DNA from: Prosthecobacter sp.
Lineage (GTDB): Bacteria; Verrucomicrobiota; Verrucomicrobiia; Verrucomicrobiales; Verrucomicrobiaceae
NCBI RefSeq assembly: GCF_029946185.1
Contig: NZ_JAQSEA010000309.1
Span: 30,682-94,681, forward strand
Reading direction: 5' to 3'
DNA: 64,000 nt
The first letter of the stretch is position 1; the number at the start of each line of letters is the position of its first letter. The notes under the pieces are model-generated. The model ran no database searches and was not told the DNA's origin. It was given only the letters and a program-made list of their open reading frames with translations. The translations under genes were made by a program, and so were the position numbers. This document shows, one piece after another, positions 1 through 7,612 of this stretch.

Positions 1-331
1 CGCGGTCTGCCAGATGGTGCGCAGGGTCATCCAGCTTCACCACAATCCACCAGCCCAGACCACTGATGGCCATTATAAACACCCCAAACGCCAGCAGCAC
101 GGAACGCTGCCGGTTCAGGCCTCGCCGCTCCAGCCAGTGCACCCCGGGCTCCAGCAGGTAGGCCAGCACACCTGCCACGGCAAAGGGCACCAGAATGGGC
201 TGCAGAAAGGCCATCACCTGCGTCGCCAGATAGATCAGCCCGATGGCCAGCGCGCCAACGACGGTGATGGATACGGCAGTTATGGCAGTCCATAACGCAC
301 TGCGCTGAAAGGCGGTGGGAAAGTTCTTCAT
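1..331 (-). CDS. AI-2E family transporter, N-terminal fragment
   Basis: Reading leftwards from the ATG at 331, the frame stays open to the window edge and gives about 110 residues, so only the N-terminus is present. It begins MKNFPTAFQRSALWTAI and shows hydrophobic stretches at about residues 12-40 and 80-100, joined by a segment containing the motif QPILVPFAVAGVLAYLLEP. That motif is typical of the start of AI-2E/YdiK-type permeases (PF01594), polytopic inner-membrane proteins that export autoinducer or ions. The substrate cannot be told from this part. It diverges from the flavoprotein gene at 432, with about 100 bases between starts. Confidence 0.72.
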   Translation of the reverse strand, partial: MKNFPTAFQRSALWTAITAVSITVVGALAIGLIYLATQVMAFLQPILVPFAVAGVLAYLLEPGVHWLERRGLNRQRSVLLAFGVFIMAISGLGWWIVVKLDDPAHHLADR

Positions 332-431
332 CGGGAGAATGGTGCGCAGCCTAGCCAGTCGCCGTAGTTTGGGTACTGCAAAGATGCCCGCAAATTGGAC
401 AGCCCGGACTCAAGAGGTATCGTCTTCCACC

Positions 432-875
432 ATGTCCCGCCCTCTGCCCCAGCCTGTTGATCCCGCCGAACTCCCACAACTCGCGCAGGCCACCATGCGT
501 GCTGCGAAGTTTCCCATGCTGGCAACGGTGGATGGCGATCAGCCGCGGTTGCGCCCAGTCTCCCCGGTGCGCACGGATGGCTTCACGGTTTATGTCGCCA
601 ATCTGCGCCGGTATGGCAAGACGCACGAACTGGAGGTCAATCCCAAGGCCGAGCTTTGCTACAAGGACGACCAGGATAATCAGGTGCGCATCACGGCCAC
701 TGCCGAGATCGTTACCGAGCGCGCTCTCTTGGAAGAAATCTGGAACTCGAATCCCTTGCTGCGCGCCTACCTCGGCAGCATCGACAATCCGGAGTTGATC
801 ATCTACCGCTTCCTTCCCAATCGGGTGCGCTACATGCGTGAGTGGGCCTTGGAGTATTTTGAAGTGCCTTTTTGA
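432..875 (+). CDS. Pyridoxamine 5'-phosphate oxidase-like flavoprotein
   Basis: A 147-residue soluble protein of the PNPOx-like split-barrel family (PF01243), expected to bind FMN or a related cofactor as a dimer. The order is typical: a strand MLATVDGDQPRLRPVSPVR, then FTVYVANLRRYGKTHELEVNP, then a core ending in a YRFLPNRVRYMREW strand. I chose the ATG at 432 (MSRPLPQP) rather than an upstream in-frame ATG at 315, because residues coded between 315 and 431 look random and would overlap the start of the divergent permease gene. The exact substrate is unknown; such small stand-alone proteins act as general-stress or nitroreductase-like flavoproteins. Confidence 0.75.
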   Translation: MSRPLPQPVDPAELPQLAQATMRAAKFPMLATVDGDQPRLRPVSPVRTDGFTVYVANLRRYGKTHELEVNPKAELCYKDDQDNQVRITATAEIVTERALLEEIWNSNPLLRAYLGSIDNPELIIYRFLPNRVRYMREWALEYFEVPF

Positions 876-1128
876 GGGTATTCATCAATTACCTGTCCGT
901 TTGGCCTGAGCTGTGCGTTGCAAGTTGATCGGGGTGAAATGTGAATAAGCTTCGCTTTTGTGAATAACTTCTTGCCACTAACTCCGCGTTCTGACACTCT
1001 CCGGCAATTACCGTGATTCATTCTATTAATCACATTTCGGGATCGGTACGTTTGGCTCTCCCCGGCGCCAACGAAAAACTGTCCCTGCCTTTTTCAACGC
1101 AGGCAACCACTACACCCACTAAACTACC

Positions 1129-2667
1129 ATGGACCGTGACGACCACTCAGCATCGGTAATCTCCTCCGTTAGCACCACCCGCGCTTCCGACCTTGGTCCT
1201 GTATCTCCATCCGCCACCCCCTCCCGCCGCCGCAAAACGGGTCCCGTCACTGCCACCAAGACCTTCGTTCTCGACACCAACGTCCTGCTGCACGACCCAG
1301 CCTGTATCCACCGCTTTGCTGAAAATCACATCTGCATTCCGGTCGATGTGCTGAGCGAACTGGACCGCTTTAAGAATGAGATGACAGAGCGCGGTGCCAA
1401 TGCCCGCGAAGTGCATCGGGCGCTGATGAAGATTTTCTCCAACAAAGGTGCCTCGGTCACCACGGGTGTCCCGACCGACGGCGGCGGCAGCATCCGCGTC
1501 GCAGTCTATGATCCTGCAGAAGCCCGCAAGCACCCCAGCGTGCAGGGATTTGAGCGTATTTTTCACGATCTGGACAAAGCCGACCACCGCATCCTGGCCT
1601 GCACACTCTGGCTGAGCGAGCAGGTTTCGCCGCCGGTCATCCTCGTCAGCAAAGACCTCAACATGCAGCTCAAGGCGCGTGCCGTGGGCATTGAGTGCGA
1701 AGATTACCTCCATGACAAAGTGGAGCCGCGGGAGGTCGCGAATTTTGACATCGCCCGCGTCGAGGTGAGCCCGCATGAGTTGCAGCGCTTTGCCAGCAGC
1801 GGCCTCCTCCCTATGCCGGAAAGCCGCACCATTGGCATGGTCGTCAATGACTACGCCCTGCTCTCTGCCGGGGACAAAGCCACCATGCCCGCGAAGCTCA
1901 GTGCAAACGGCGAGTTTGTGCGTCTGCACCATACGCCGGAGTCGATCAAGGTTGGTCAGGGCCGCGCCATCAAGCCGATGAATCTCGGGCAGGCCTGCTT
2001 TCTGGATGCACTGCTCGATCCCGAGATCAGCCTCGTCACCTGCTACGGCCAGGCGGGAACGGGCAAGACCCTGCTCGCCGTCGCAGCCGCTTTGCAGCAG
2101 GTGTTTAACCGTACCTACCACGGTGTCACCGTGAGCCGCCCCATCGTTGCGATGGGGCAGACTGTCGGCTTCCTGCCGGGATCCTTGCAGGAAAAAATGC
2201 GCCCTTGGCTGCAGCCGGTGTATGACGCCCTTGATCTCCTGATGCGGCCCATGGAGGGCGTGCAACAGGGCCCGGCGCGGAAGAAGAACCGCTTCATGCC
2301 CGAGCCGCAGCAGCAGATGGCCGCGCCAGCCGCGCCGTATGACACGCTCATTCAGCAGGGCGTCATCGAAATCGAAGCGCTATGCTACATCCGTGGTCGC
2401 AGCATCCCTGATCGCTTTTTCATCCTGGATGAAGCACAGCAGCTCACGCCGCTGGAGGCCAAGACCATCGTCACCCGCATGTCTCGCGGCTCCAAGCTCG
2501 TCCTCGTCGGTGACCCGGCGCAGATCGACAATCCCTACGTGGACAGCCGCAGCAACGGGCTTGTGTACACGCGCCAGCGCATGCGCGGCCAGACTTTCGC
2601 TGCGCACGTTCCCTTGGTCAAAGGTGAACGCAGTCCGCTGGCGGAGGCGGCCGCACGGTTGCTGTAA
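1129..2667 (+). CDS. PhoH family protein, PIN domain fused to PhoH ATPase
   Basis: 512 residues in two domains. Residues 44-200 form a PIN-type RNase fold starting with KTFVLDTNVLLHD (D49 the first metal ligand) and containing conserved acidic residues around LSELDRFK. Residues 280-512 form the PhoH ATPase with Walker A GQAGTGKT (307-314) and Walker B FILDEAQQ (431-438). This is the PhoH2/YlaK arrangement, in which the ATPase is thought to unwind RNA for the PIN nuclease. The N-terminal 40 residues are Ser/Thr/Pro-rich and probably disordered. A Gln/Pro/Ala-rich insert lies at about 378-405, just before the conserved IEIEALCYIRGRSIPD segment. It stands alone, with 250 bases of spacer upstream. 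Confidence 0.9.
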   Translation: MDRDDHSASVISSVSTTRASDLGPVSPSATPSRRRKTGPVTATKTFVLDTNVLLHDPACIHRFAENHICIPVDVLSELDRFKNEMTERGANAREVHRALMKIFSNKGASVTTGVPTDGGGSIRVAVYDPAEARKHPSVQGFERIFHDLDKADHRILACTLWLSEQVSPPVILVSKDLNMQLKARAVGIECEDYLHDKVEPREVANFDIARVEVSPHELQRFASSGLLPMPESRTIGMVVNDYALLSAGDKATMPAKLSANGEFVRLHHTPESIKVGQGRAIKPMNLGQACFLDALLDPEISLVTCYGQAGTGKTLLAVAAALQQVFNRTYHGVTVSRPIVAMGQTVGFLPGSLQEKMRPWLQPVYDALDLLMRPMEGVQQGPARKKNRFMPEPQQQMAAPAAPYDTLIQQGVIEIEALCYIRGRSIPDRFFILDEAQQLTPLEAKTIVTRMSRGSKLVLVGDPAQIDNPYVDSRSNGLVYTRQRMRGQTFAAHVPLVKGERSPLAEAAARLL

Positions 2668-2717
2668 CCTCTATTCGTTGCAGAAAATCGCGCTTAAAAA
2701 ATTCCTCTGATTATTTT

Positions 2718-2746
2718 TGAAATGGAATGAGTGTCGCGTCGTTTAA
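2718..2746 (+). promoter_or_regulatory. ECF-type promoter of first EF-hand gene
   Basis: TGAAAT (2718-2723), a 16-base spacer and CGTTTAA (2740-2746), 66 bases before the ATG at 2813. The same arrangement recurs at 3212-3240 in front of the paralogous gene, with an ungapped match over about 40 bases. The spacing and the GAAA / CGT cores resemble promoters read by extracytoplasmic-function sigma factors. The sigma factor itself is not in the window. Confidence 0.5.
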
Positions 2747-2812
2747 GACGCTACGCGGGGTTGGGCATCCCAAAATCCCGCGCGCAATATCCACAACCCA
2801 AACTCGACACAC

Positions 2813-3088
2813 ATGAAAGTTATCACCTCGTTCCTCGCTATTCTGGCTGTCTCCGCTGTCACCTCCTTCGGAGCTGATGCTCCCAAGAAGCCCAAGATGA
2901 GCCCGGAAGAAATGTTCACCAAGAAAGACGCCGACAAAGACGGCAAAGTCAGCAAAGAAGAGTTCCTCAAGGGTGCCAAGGACGCAACGAAGGCCGAAGC
3001 CTCCTTCACCACGAAGGACAAGGACAAGGACGGATCTCTTTCCAAGGAAGAATTCACCGCTGCTCCAAAGAAAAAGAAGGCCGCCTAA
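2813..3088 (+). CDS. Small secreted EF-hand calcium-binding protein (copy 1)
   Basis: 91 residues: a signal peptide (MKVITSFLAILAVSAVTSFG, likely cut near residue 20-22), then two EF-hand loops, DADKDGKVSKEE (39-50) and DKDKDGSLSKEE (69-80). Both keep acidic or oxygen ligands at positions 1, 3, 5 and 12 and Gly at 6, and the protein ends in a Lys-rich tail. It is expected to bind calcium outside the cytoplasm; its partner is unknown. A paralogue (3309-3608) follows in tandem with the same signal peptide, upstream region and downstream hairpin, so the unit arose by duplication. The start is fixed by the signal peptide and by the shared sequence around both ATGs. Confidence 0.85.
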   Translation: MKVITSFLAILAVSAVTSFGADAPKKPKMSPEEMFTKKDADKDGKVSKEEFLKGAKDATKAEASFTTKDKDKDGSLSKEEFTAAPKKKKAA

Positions 3089-3122
3089 GCCCCCTGTTTC
3101 TTAGCCTTCAGCAAGTCTGCCA

Positions 3123-3151
3123 CGCCGCACCCGCCTCGCGCGAGTGCGGCG
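3123..3151 (+). terminator. Hairpin after EF-hand copy 1 (no U-tract)
   Basis: CGCCGCAC (3123-3130) pairs perfectly with GTGCGGCG (3144-3151) over a 13-base loop. The sequence is nearly identical to the terminator after copy 2 (3645-3677), but here the following bases are TTATGATG rather than a T-run. It probably terminates poorly, so some transcription may run on into copy 2. Confidence 0.5.
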
Positions 3152-3211
3152 TTATGATGTCTGAATCAGGCGGCCCCCTGATGCTCTTCGCAAAAAAACA
3201 TGATCATTTAT

Positions 3212-3240
3212 CGAAACGAAATGGGCGGCTTCTCGTTTAA
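3212..3240 (+). promoter_or_regulatory. ECF-type promoter of second EF-hand gene
   Basis: CGAAAC (3212-3217), a 16-base spacer and CGTTTAA (3234-3240), 68 bases before the ATG at 3309. It matches the promoter at 2718-2746 in both elements, in spacer length and in distance to the gene. Conservation of these elements, while other leader bases have diverged, supports a functional promoter. Confidence 0.5.
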
Positions 3241-3308
3241 CACGGCACGCGCCGGACTGGAACCTCCAGAACTCCGCGCGCTACATCAACAACCAAACAT
3301 TGACCCAC

Positions 3309-3608
3309 ATGAAAGTTATCACCTCTCTCCTCGCCATCCTGGCTCTGTCCGCAGTCACGTCCTTCGCCGCTGAAGGTGATGCCCCCAAGAAGCCTGCTGG
3401 CGACAAACCAAAGATGAGCCCGGAAAAAATGATCGAGAAGCTCGACACCGACAAAGATGGCAAAGTGTCCAAGGCGGAATTCCTGGCTTCTCCAAACGCC
3501 AAGAAAGACGAAGCCAAGGCCACCGAACGCTTCGGCAAGATGGACAAGGACAGCGACGGCTTCCTCACCAAGGAAGAAATGACCCCGAAGAAAAAGAAGG
3601 ACGCCTGA
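3309..3608 (+). CDS. Small secreted EF-hand calcium-binding protein (copy 2)
   Basis: 99 residues, with signal peptide MKVITSLLAILALSAVTSFA followed by a Pro/Lys linker and two EF-hand loops, DTDKDGKVSKAE (46-57) and DKDSDGFLTKEE (79-90), then a Lys-rich end. It is the tandem paralogue of the gene at 2813, with a linker about eight residues longer. The ATG at 3309 is preferred over one three codons earlier because the sequence around it matches the start of copy 1. A strong rho-independent terminator follows. The likely role is calcium binding in the periplasm or at the cell surface. Confidence 0.85.
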   Translation: MKVITSLLAILALSAVTSFAAEGDAPKKPAGDKPKMSPEKMIEKLDTDKDGKVSKAEFLASPNAKKDEAKATERFGKMDKDSDGFLTKEEMTPKKKKDA

Positions 3609-3644
3609 GCCCTCTGACTCTTTGACTTCCTACAAGTCATCCTG

Positions 3645-3677
3645 GCCGCACCCGCCTTGCGCGAGTGCGGCTTTTTT
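3645..3677 (+). terminator. Rho-independent terminator after EF-hand copy 2
   Basis: GCCGCAC (3645-3651) pairs with GTGCGGC (3665-3671) and is followed directly by TTTTTT (3672-3677). It lies about 40 bases after the stop codon of copy 2 and is the intact version of the hairpin at 3123-3151. Confidence 0.85.
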
Positions 3678-3756
3678 GTGAGTGCATTGGCCAGAACACG
3701 GAAGAAGCCCCCTTCTCTCCAACGTACCTACTGTCCGCCCCTCTTCTCTTTTCCGA

Positions 3757-6108
3757 ATGCTCCGCAGCACCTCTATCACACTCCTGCTCTTCGCCGCCAC
3801 CAGTCAGGCGGCGGTTGATTACACCACGCAGATCAAGCCGCTGTTGCAGCAGCATTGTGTGAAATGCCACGGTGCCACCACGCAGAAGTCACAGCTCAAG
3901 GTCGATACCGCCGCCGCCGTACGCGCCGGCGGCAAGCGCGGCGCTGCCCTGCCCGATCTCCTTGTGCAGGTCATCTCCGGTTCCCACGCTGAAGTCCCGC
4001 AGATGCCCTACAAGCGCGGCCCGCTGGACTCTGCGCAGATCGCACTCTTCAAGCAGTGGGTCGCTGAAGGTGCTCACTCTCCTGCCGAGGAAATTCCTAG
4101 CGATGACCGTCACTGGGCCTTCATCGCGCCGGTCAAAGCGCCGCTACCGAAGAATGGCAGCACGCATCCGATTGATGCATTCATTCGCACCAGTCTTGCC
4201 AAAGCGGAACTCACTCCTTCACCCTCTGCTGCACCAGCTACGTTCATACGCCGTCTTCATCTTGATCTCACCGGACTGCCGCCGACGCCCGCTGAAGTTG
4301 CTGCATTTCTCAAAAATCCAGCCTCTAGCATCGAGGCTCTCGTTACAAGACTGCTCGCCTCCAAACACTATGGCGAACGCTGGGGCCGCTGGTGGCTTGA
4401 TCAGGCACGCTACGGCGACAGCAATGGCTACAGCATCGACGCCCCGCGCAGCATTTGGCCGTATCGCGATTACGTCGTCAATGCATTGAACAAGGACATG
4501 CCCTTTGATCGGTTCAGCCTTGAACAACTCGCGGGTGACATGCTGCCCAAGCCTTCGCGCGATCAACTCATCGCCACCGGTTTTCATCGCAACACGCAGA
4601 TCAATCAGGAGGGCGGCATCGACAAAGAACAGTTCCGCACCGAGAGCATTTTTGATCGCGTCGCCACCACTGGCACCGTGTGGCTCGGACTCACCATCGG
4701 CTGTGCGCAGTGCCACGATCACAAGTTTGATCCCATCAGCCATCACGAGTACTATCAGTTCTTTGCCTTCCTCAACAACCAGGACGAACCCACTCTTCCC
4801 GTTCCAGATCCCGGCCAAGATCTCGACAAGCTGAAGGCTGAGCACGGGCAGGTGCTCAAGCAGATCGATGCTCGCATCAAGGAACGCCTTGCCGTGCTGC
4901 AGGAATGGGAAAAGACCCTTGGGGACCAGTCCAAGAAATTGGTCGATGCCGAAGCGCTCAAGTCCCTGGCCAAGTCCGCTGCCAAACGGGGTGCCGCCGA
5001 TCAGCGCATTCTCTTCAAAGCCATGACCGGCACGTCTGACAGCGTCTTCAATCCGCTTTACGACCGGCATCTCGAACTCGACAACATTTTCAAGACCGGC
5101 ACCACCACCCTCGTGATGAAGGAGCTGCCGCAACCGCGCAAAACCACGCTTTTTATCAAGGGCGATTTCACCCGTCCGGCAGATGTAGTGCAGCCCGGTG
5201 TACTCGCCGTGCTGCCGCCACTGCCCGAAGGTGCCAAGGCTGATCGCCTCGCACTCGCACGCTGGCTCATCGATCCAGCCAACCCGCTAACAGCCCGCGT
5301 CATTGTAAATCGCGTCTGGCAGCAGTACTTCGGACGGGGCCTCGTCGAAACTGAAAACGACTTCGGCACCATGGGTCGGCTGCCGAGCCACCCGGAACTG
5401 CTCGACTGGCTTGCCGTCGATTTCATGGAGCATGGCTGGAGCCTCAAGCATCTGCACAAGCTCATCGTCACCAGCGCGACGTATCAGCAATCTTCCGTCA
5501 TTCGACCAGATGCTGCATCAATTGATCCAAACAACTACCTCCTCTGGCGGCAAACCCGCCTTCGTCTGGATGCCGAAATCGTGCGCGATGTCTGCCTTGC
5601 CACCAGCGGCCTGCTCTCTTCCAAGATGGGTGGGGCGCCGGTGTATCCGCCGATTCCCGAGGGCATCATGTCTTTGGGGCAGGTCAAGCGCGGCTGGCCC
5701 ATCAGCAAAGGCAGCGACCGTTACCGGCGCGGCATCTACACATTCATCTTCCGCGCCACGCCACCGCCGGCACTCAGCGTCTTCGATGCTCCCGACGGTT
5801 TCAGCACCTGCACCCGCCGCGTCCGCAGCAACACCCCGCTGCAGGCACTCACCCTTCTCAACGACAGCGCTTATGTCGAGTTCGCAAAGGCTTTGGCTGC
5901 ACGCCTGATCAAGGAAGCCAAATCCGACGAGGCCCGCATCACCCACGCCTACCAGCTATGTCTCTCCCGCCCGCCGCTTGACCGTGAACGCCAAGCTCTC
6001 ATTCACCTGCTTGCTGCTGAACGCCAATCAAACGGCACCGAACCACAAGCTTGGCAAGCCGTTGCCCGCGTGATGCTGAATCTGGACGAGACGATCACGC
6101 GGGAGTGA
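3757..6108 (+). CDS. PSCyt1-PSCyt2-PSD1 (DUF1549/DUF1553) cytochrome protein
   Basis: 783 residues with signal peptide MLRSTSITLLLFAATSQAAV, a c-type haem motif CVKCH (34-38) in a PSCyt1 domain, a PSCyt2/DUF1549 domain with a second motif CAQCHDHKFDP (from about residue 316), and a C-terminal PSD1/DUF1553 domain (LARWLIDPANPLTARVIVNR onward to NTPLQALTLLND). These large secreted proteins are a hallmark of Planctomycetota and Verrucomicrobiota and are usually paired with a DUF1501 sulfatase-like gene in polysaccharide degradation loci. No DUF1501 gene lies here; the next gene is convergent. The region between PSCyt2 and PSD1 is short. The ATG at 3757 is chosen because it starts the signal peptide; an upstream in-frame ATG at 3682 sits by the terminator. 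Its biochemical role is unproven. Confidence 0.88.
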   Translation: MLRSTSITLLLFAATSQAAVDYTTQIKPLLQQHCVKCHGATTQKSQLKVDTAAAVRAGGKRGAALPDLLVQVISGSHAEVPQMPYKRGPLDSAQIALFKQWVAEGAHSPAEEIPSDDRHWAFIAPVKAPLPKNGSTHPIDAFIRTSLAKAELTPSPSAAPATFIRRLHLDLTGLPPTPAEVAAFLKNPASSIEALVTRLLASKHYGERWGRWWLDQARYGDSNGYSIDAPRSIWPYRDYVVNALNKDMPFDRFSLEQLAGDMLPKPSRDQLIATGFHRNTQINQEGGIDKEQFRTESIFDRVATTGTVWLGLTIGCAQCHDHKFDPISHHEYYQFFAFLNNQDEPTLPVPDPGQDLDKLKAEHGQVLKQIDARIKERLAVLQEWEKTLGDQSKKLVDAEALKSLAKSAAKRGAADQRILFKAMTGTSDSVFNPLYDRHLELDNIFKTGTTTLVMKELPQPRKTTLFIKGDFTRPADVVQPGVLAVLPPLPEGAKADRLALARWLIDPANPLTARVIVNRVWQQYFGRGLVETENDFGTMGRLPSHPELLDWLAVDFMEHGWSLKHLHKLIVTSATYQQSSVIRPDAASIDPNNYLLWRQTRLRLDAEIVRDVCLATSGLLSSKMGGAPVYPPIPEGIMSLGQVKRGWPISKGSDRYRRGIYTFIFRATPPPALSVFDAPDGFSTCTRRVRSNTPLQALTLLNDSAYVEFAKALAARLIKEAKSDEARITHAYQLCLSRPPLDRERQALIHLLAAERQSNGTEPQAWQAVARVMLNLDETITRE

Positions 6109-6141
6109 AACCACGCCCCCAGCCTTTCCTAGTGCCCCCCT

Positions 6142-6396
6142 TTACTGGCGATTCGGCTCCTTCAGCGCCAGGAGCAGCCACTGGGGGGTATTGATGGGAA
6201 GCTTAATCTTGCGATTCTTCTTCAAGAACTCGGACAGATGGAGACGGCCGGTCATCTTGCCTTTGTCATCATGCAAATAGACATAAGGCCGGCCTCCAAT
6301 CACCGCACCGACGAGGAGGTTTTTCGGACCCGCTATGTTCAGGTCTTCTTTGTCTGGTGTCTGGAATTGAGCGAGCAATGTAGCAGCGGAAAGCAC
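6142..6396 (-). CDS. Small hypothetical protein
   Basis: 84 residues from a GTG at 6396, starting MLSAATLLAQFQTPDKEDLN and containing a strand-rich stretch PKNLLVGAVIGGRPYVYLHDD followed by a basic segment LKKNRKIKLP. I do not recognise a family. The first 11 residues are hydrophobic but too short for a confident signal peptide. The frame is open right back to the TGA of the DUF5069 gene upstream, 36 bases before the GTG, so the gene may be translationally coupled to it or be a remnant. It may not be a real gene. Confidence 0.4.
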   Translation of the reverse strand: MLSAATLLAQFQTPDKEDLNIAGPKNLLVGAVIGGRPYVYLHDDKGKMTGRLHLSEFLKKNRKIKLPINTPQWLLLALKEPNRQ

Positions 6397-6432
6397 GGCA
6401 TCTTTCGTGCATGACTCCCAGCATAGCCTTCG

Positions 6433-6912
6433 TCAAACCCATTCCCAGGCACGTTCGTCCACGGGATCGCGGCCTTCATCATACTCGATGTGGTCGATTA
6501 GAGTCTCGATGGGCTTTCCGCTGAGGCCGCTGTCCTGAATGCGCTGGGGGAGCACGGCAGAGCGTTCGTCGCGCCAGCCGAGTTTGGCAATGAAGCGGTT
6601 CCACATGTGGCACTCCTCATCCGTGCGTGCCGTGCCACAGGCATGCACCCAAGTGAGGATTTCTTCATCGGTGCCTCCTTCAAGGACGCGCGTTTGGAGC
6701 GCGGCATACGGCACGCCGAGAAAACGGCAGCAACGACCGTCCAGCGTGTAAAACTGCGTGTCTCCCAACTGCGCCAAATAATCATCGGGCAGTTTGGCCG
6801 CAGCATGCAGACGGATCTTGTCGAGCATGCGGCCGAAATAGATGAAGCGGCCGACCTTGGCGTAACAACTGCGAAGACCTGGGACGTAGGGCATAAAGCT
6901 ACTTTGCTCCAT
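6433..6912 (-). CDS. DUF5069 domain protein
   Basis: 159 residues matching the DUF5069 family along the whole length. It opens with PGLRSCYAKVGRFIYFGRML and DKIRLHAAAKLPDDY, a signature of this family found mostly in Verrucomicrobiota and Planctomycetota, and ends in IDHIEYDEGRDP. No enzymatic motif is recognised and there is no signal or membrane segment, so it should be cytoplasmic. It lies 56 bases after the last secretion gene on the same strand and may share that transcript. The function is unknown. Confidence 0.75.
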   Translation of the reverse strand: MEQSSFMPYVPGLRSCYAKVGRFIYFGRMLDKIRLHAAAKLPDDYLAQLGDTQFYTLDGRCCRFLGVPYAALQTRVLEGGTDEEILTWVHACGTARTDEECHMWNRFIAKLGWRDERSAVLPQRIQDSGLSGKPIETLIDHIEYDEGRDPVDERAWEWV

Positions 6913-6968
6913 GGAAGAACCGTTTGGTAAGCCATGACATGCCTGCTACCAAAGGACTCTTGAACTCC

Positions 6969-7610
6969 TCACGGCGGAGGAAGCGGCACATCATTGATCC
7001 GTGGCGCTGCGGGGCTGGCTGCACCTCCAGGGATCGGAGTGGAAGGAGGGGGAAGAATCGGATTCGGCGGCAGCCCCATTTGGACAGGCGGGGCGTTCAT
7101 ATTTTGACGCTGCGGCATGCCTCGGCCTTGATTCGGCGCTGCAGACTGCTGCGAGGGAATGGCACTTCTGACCTCGACTGGCGGAGCGGCGGAGAGATCG
7201 GCAAAGCTGATCCAGCCAGCCTGATCTCCCTTCTGCAACTGAATGCGGGTCTTGTCCACGCTCTCGCCCGGTTTGACCGCGCGAATCTTGATGCCCATCT
7301 CATTTTCCGAACCAATGCGCGCCTCCATGACCTGCGAAGTGATGCGGTCCACCAGCACGGCGACGAGGGCGCCGTCGATCTCGTAGATGCCGGAGAGGCT
7401 GAGGTTGTCGGCAAAATTCGGCCCTGTCGGTGCATCGGGAGAAGGCAGATCCTTCGTGGTGAAGATGGAACGCTGCCACAAAGGGGCGAAGCGCTCCAGC
7501 TTCGGAAAGGGCACAGGGGTCTCGTCCTGCTTCTTCGGTTCCTGGGCAGATGCATGCGTGACGATTATCGCCAGCCCAAGCAGAGAGAATGATAACGTGG
7601 AAAGTTTCAT
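6969..7610 (-). CDS. Putative type II secretion GspC/PilP-like periplasmic protein
   Basis: 213 residues: an N-terminal hydrophobic signal or anchor (MKLSTLSFSLLGLAIIVTHASA), a segment with LWQRSIFTTKDLPSP, and a beta-rich domain NLSLSGIYEIDGALVAVLVD followed by QLQKGDQAGWISFADL. This order resembles the homology region of GspC and of PilP, which link the inner-membrane platform to the secretin. The last 60 residues are Pro/Asn/Gln-rich and probably disordered. It starts two bases after the gspM stop, so it belongs to the secretion operon. Identity as GspC rests on context and on a weak resemblance. Confidence 0.5.
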   Translation of the reverse strand: MKLSTLSFSLLGLAIIVTHASAQEPKKQDETPVPFPKLERFAPLWQRSIFTTKDLPSPDAPTGPNFADNLSLSGIYEIDGALVAVLVDRITSQVMEARIGSENEMGIKIRAVKPGESVDKTRIQLQKGDQAGWISFADLSAAPPVEVRSAIPSQQSAAPNQGRGMPQRQNMNAPPVQMGLPPNPILPPPSTPIPGGAASPAAPRINDVPLPPP

Positions 7611-7612
7611 GG

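Noticed and set aside
1013..1033. GTGATT-N9-AATCAC palindrome upstream of the PhoH gene
   Set aside because: Short, AT-rich and unique in the window; it could be chance.
1147..2265. Long open frame on the minus strand inside the PhoH gene
   Set aside because: It lies antisense to a strongly conserved PhoH gene and gives a His/Arg/Gly-rich product with no family motif, as expected from GC-rich antisense.
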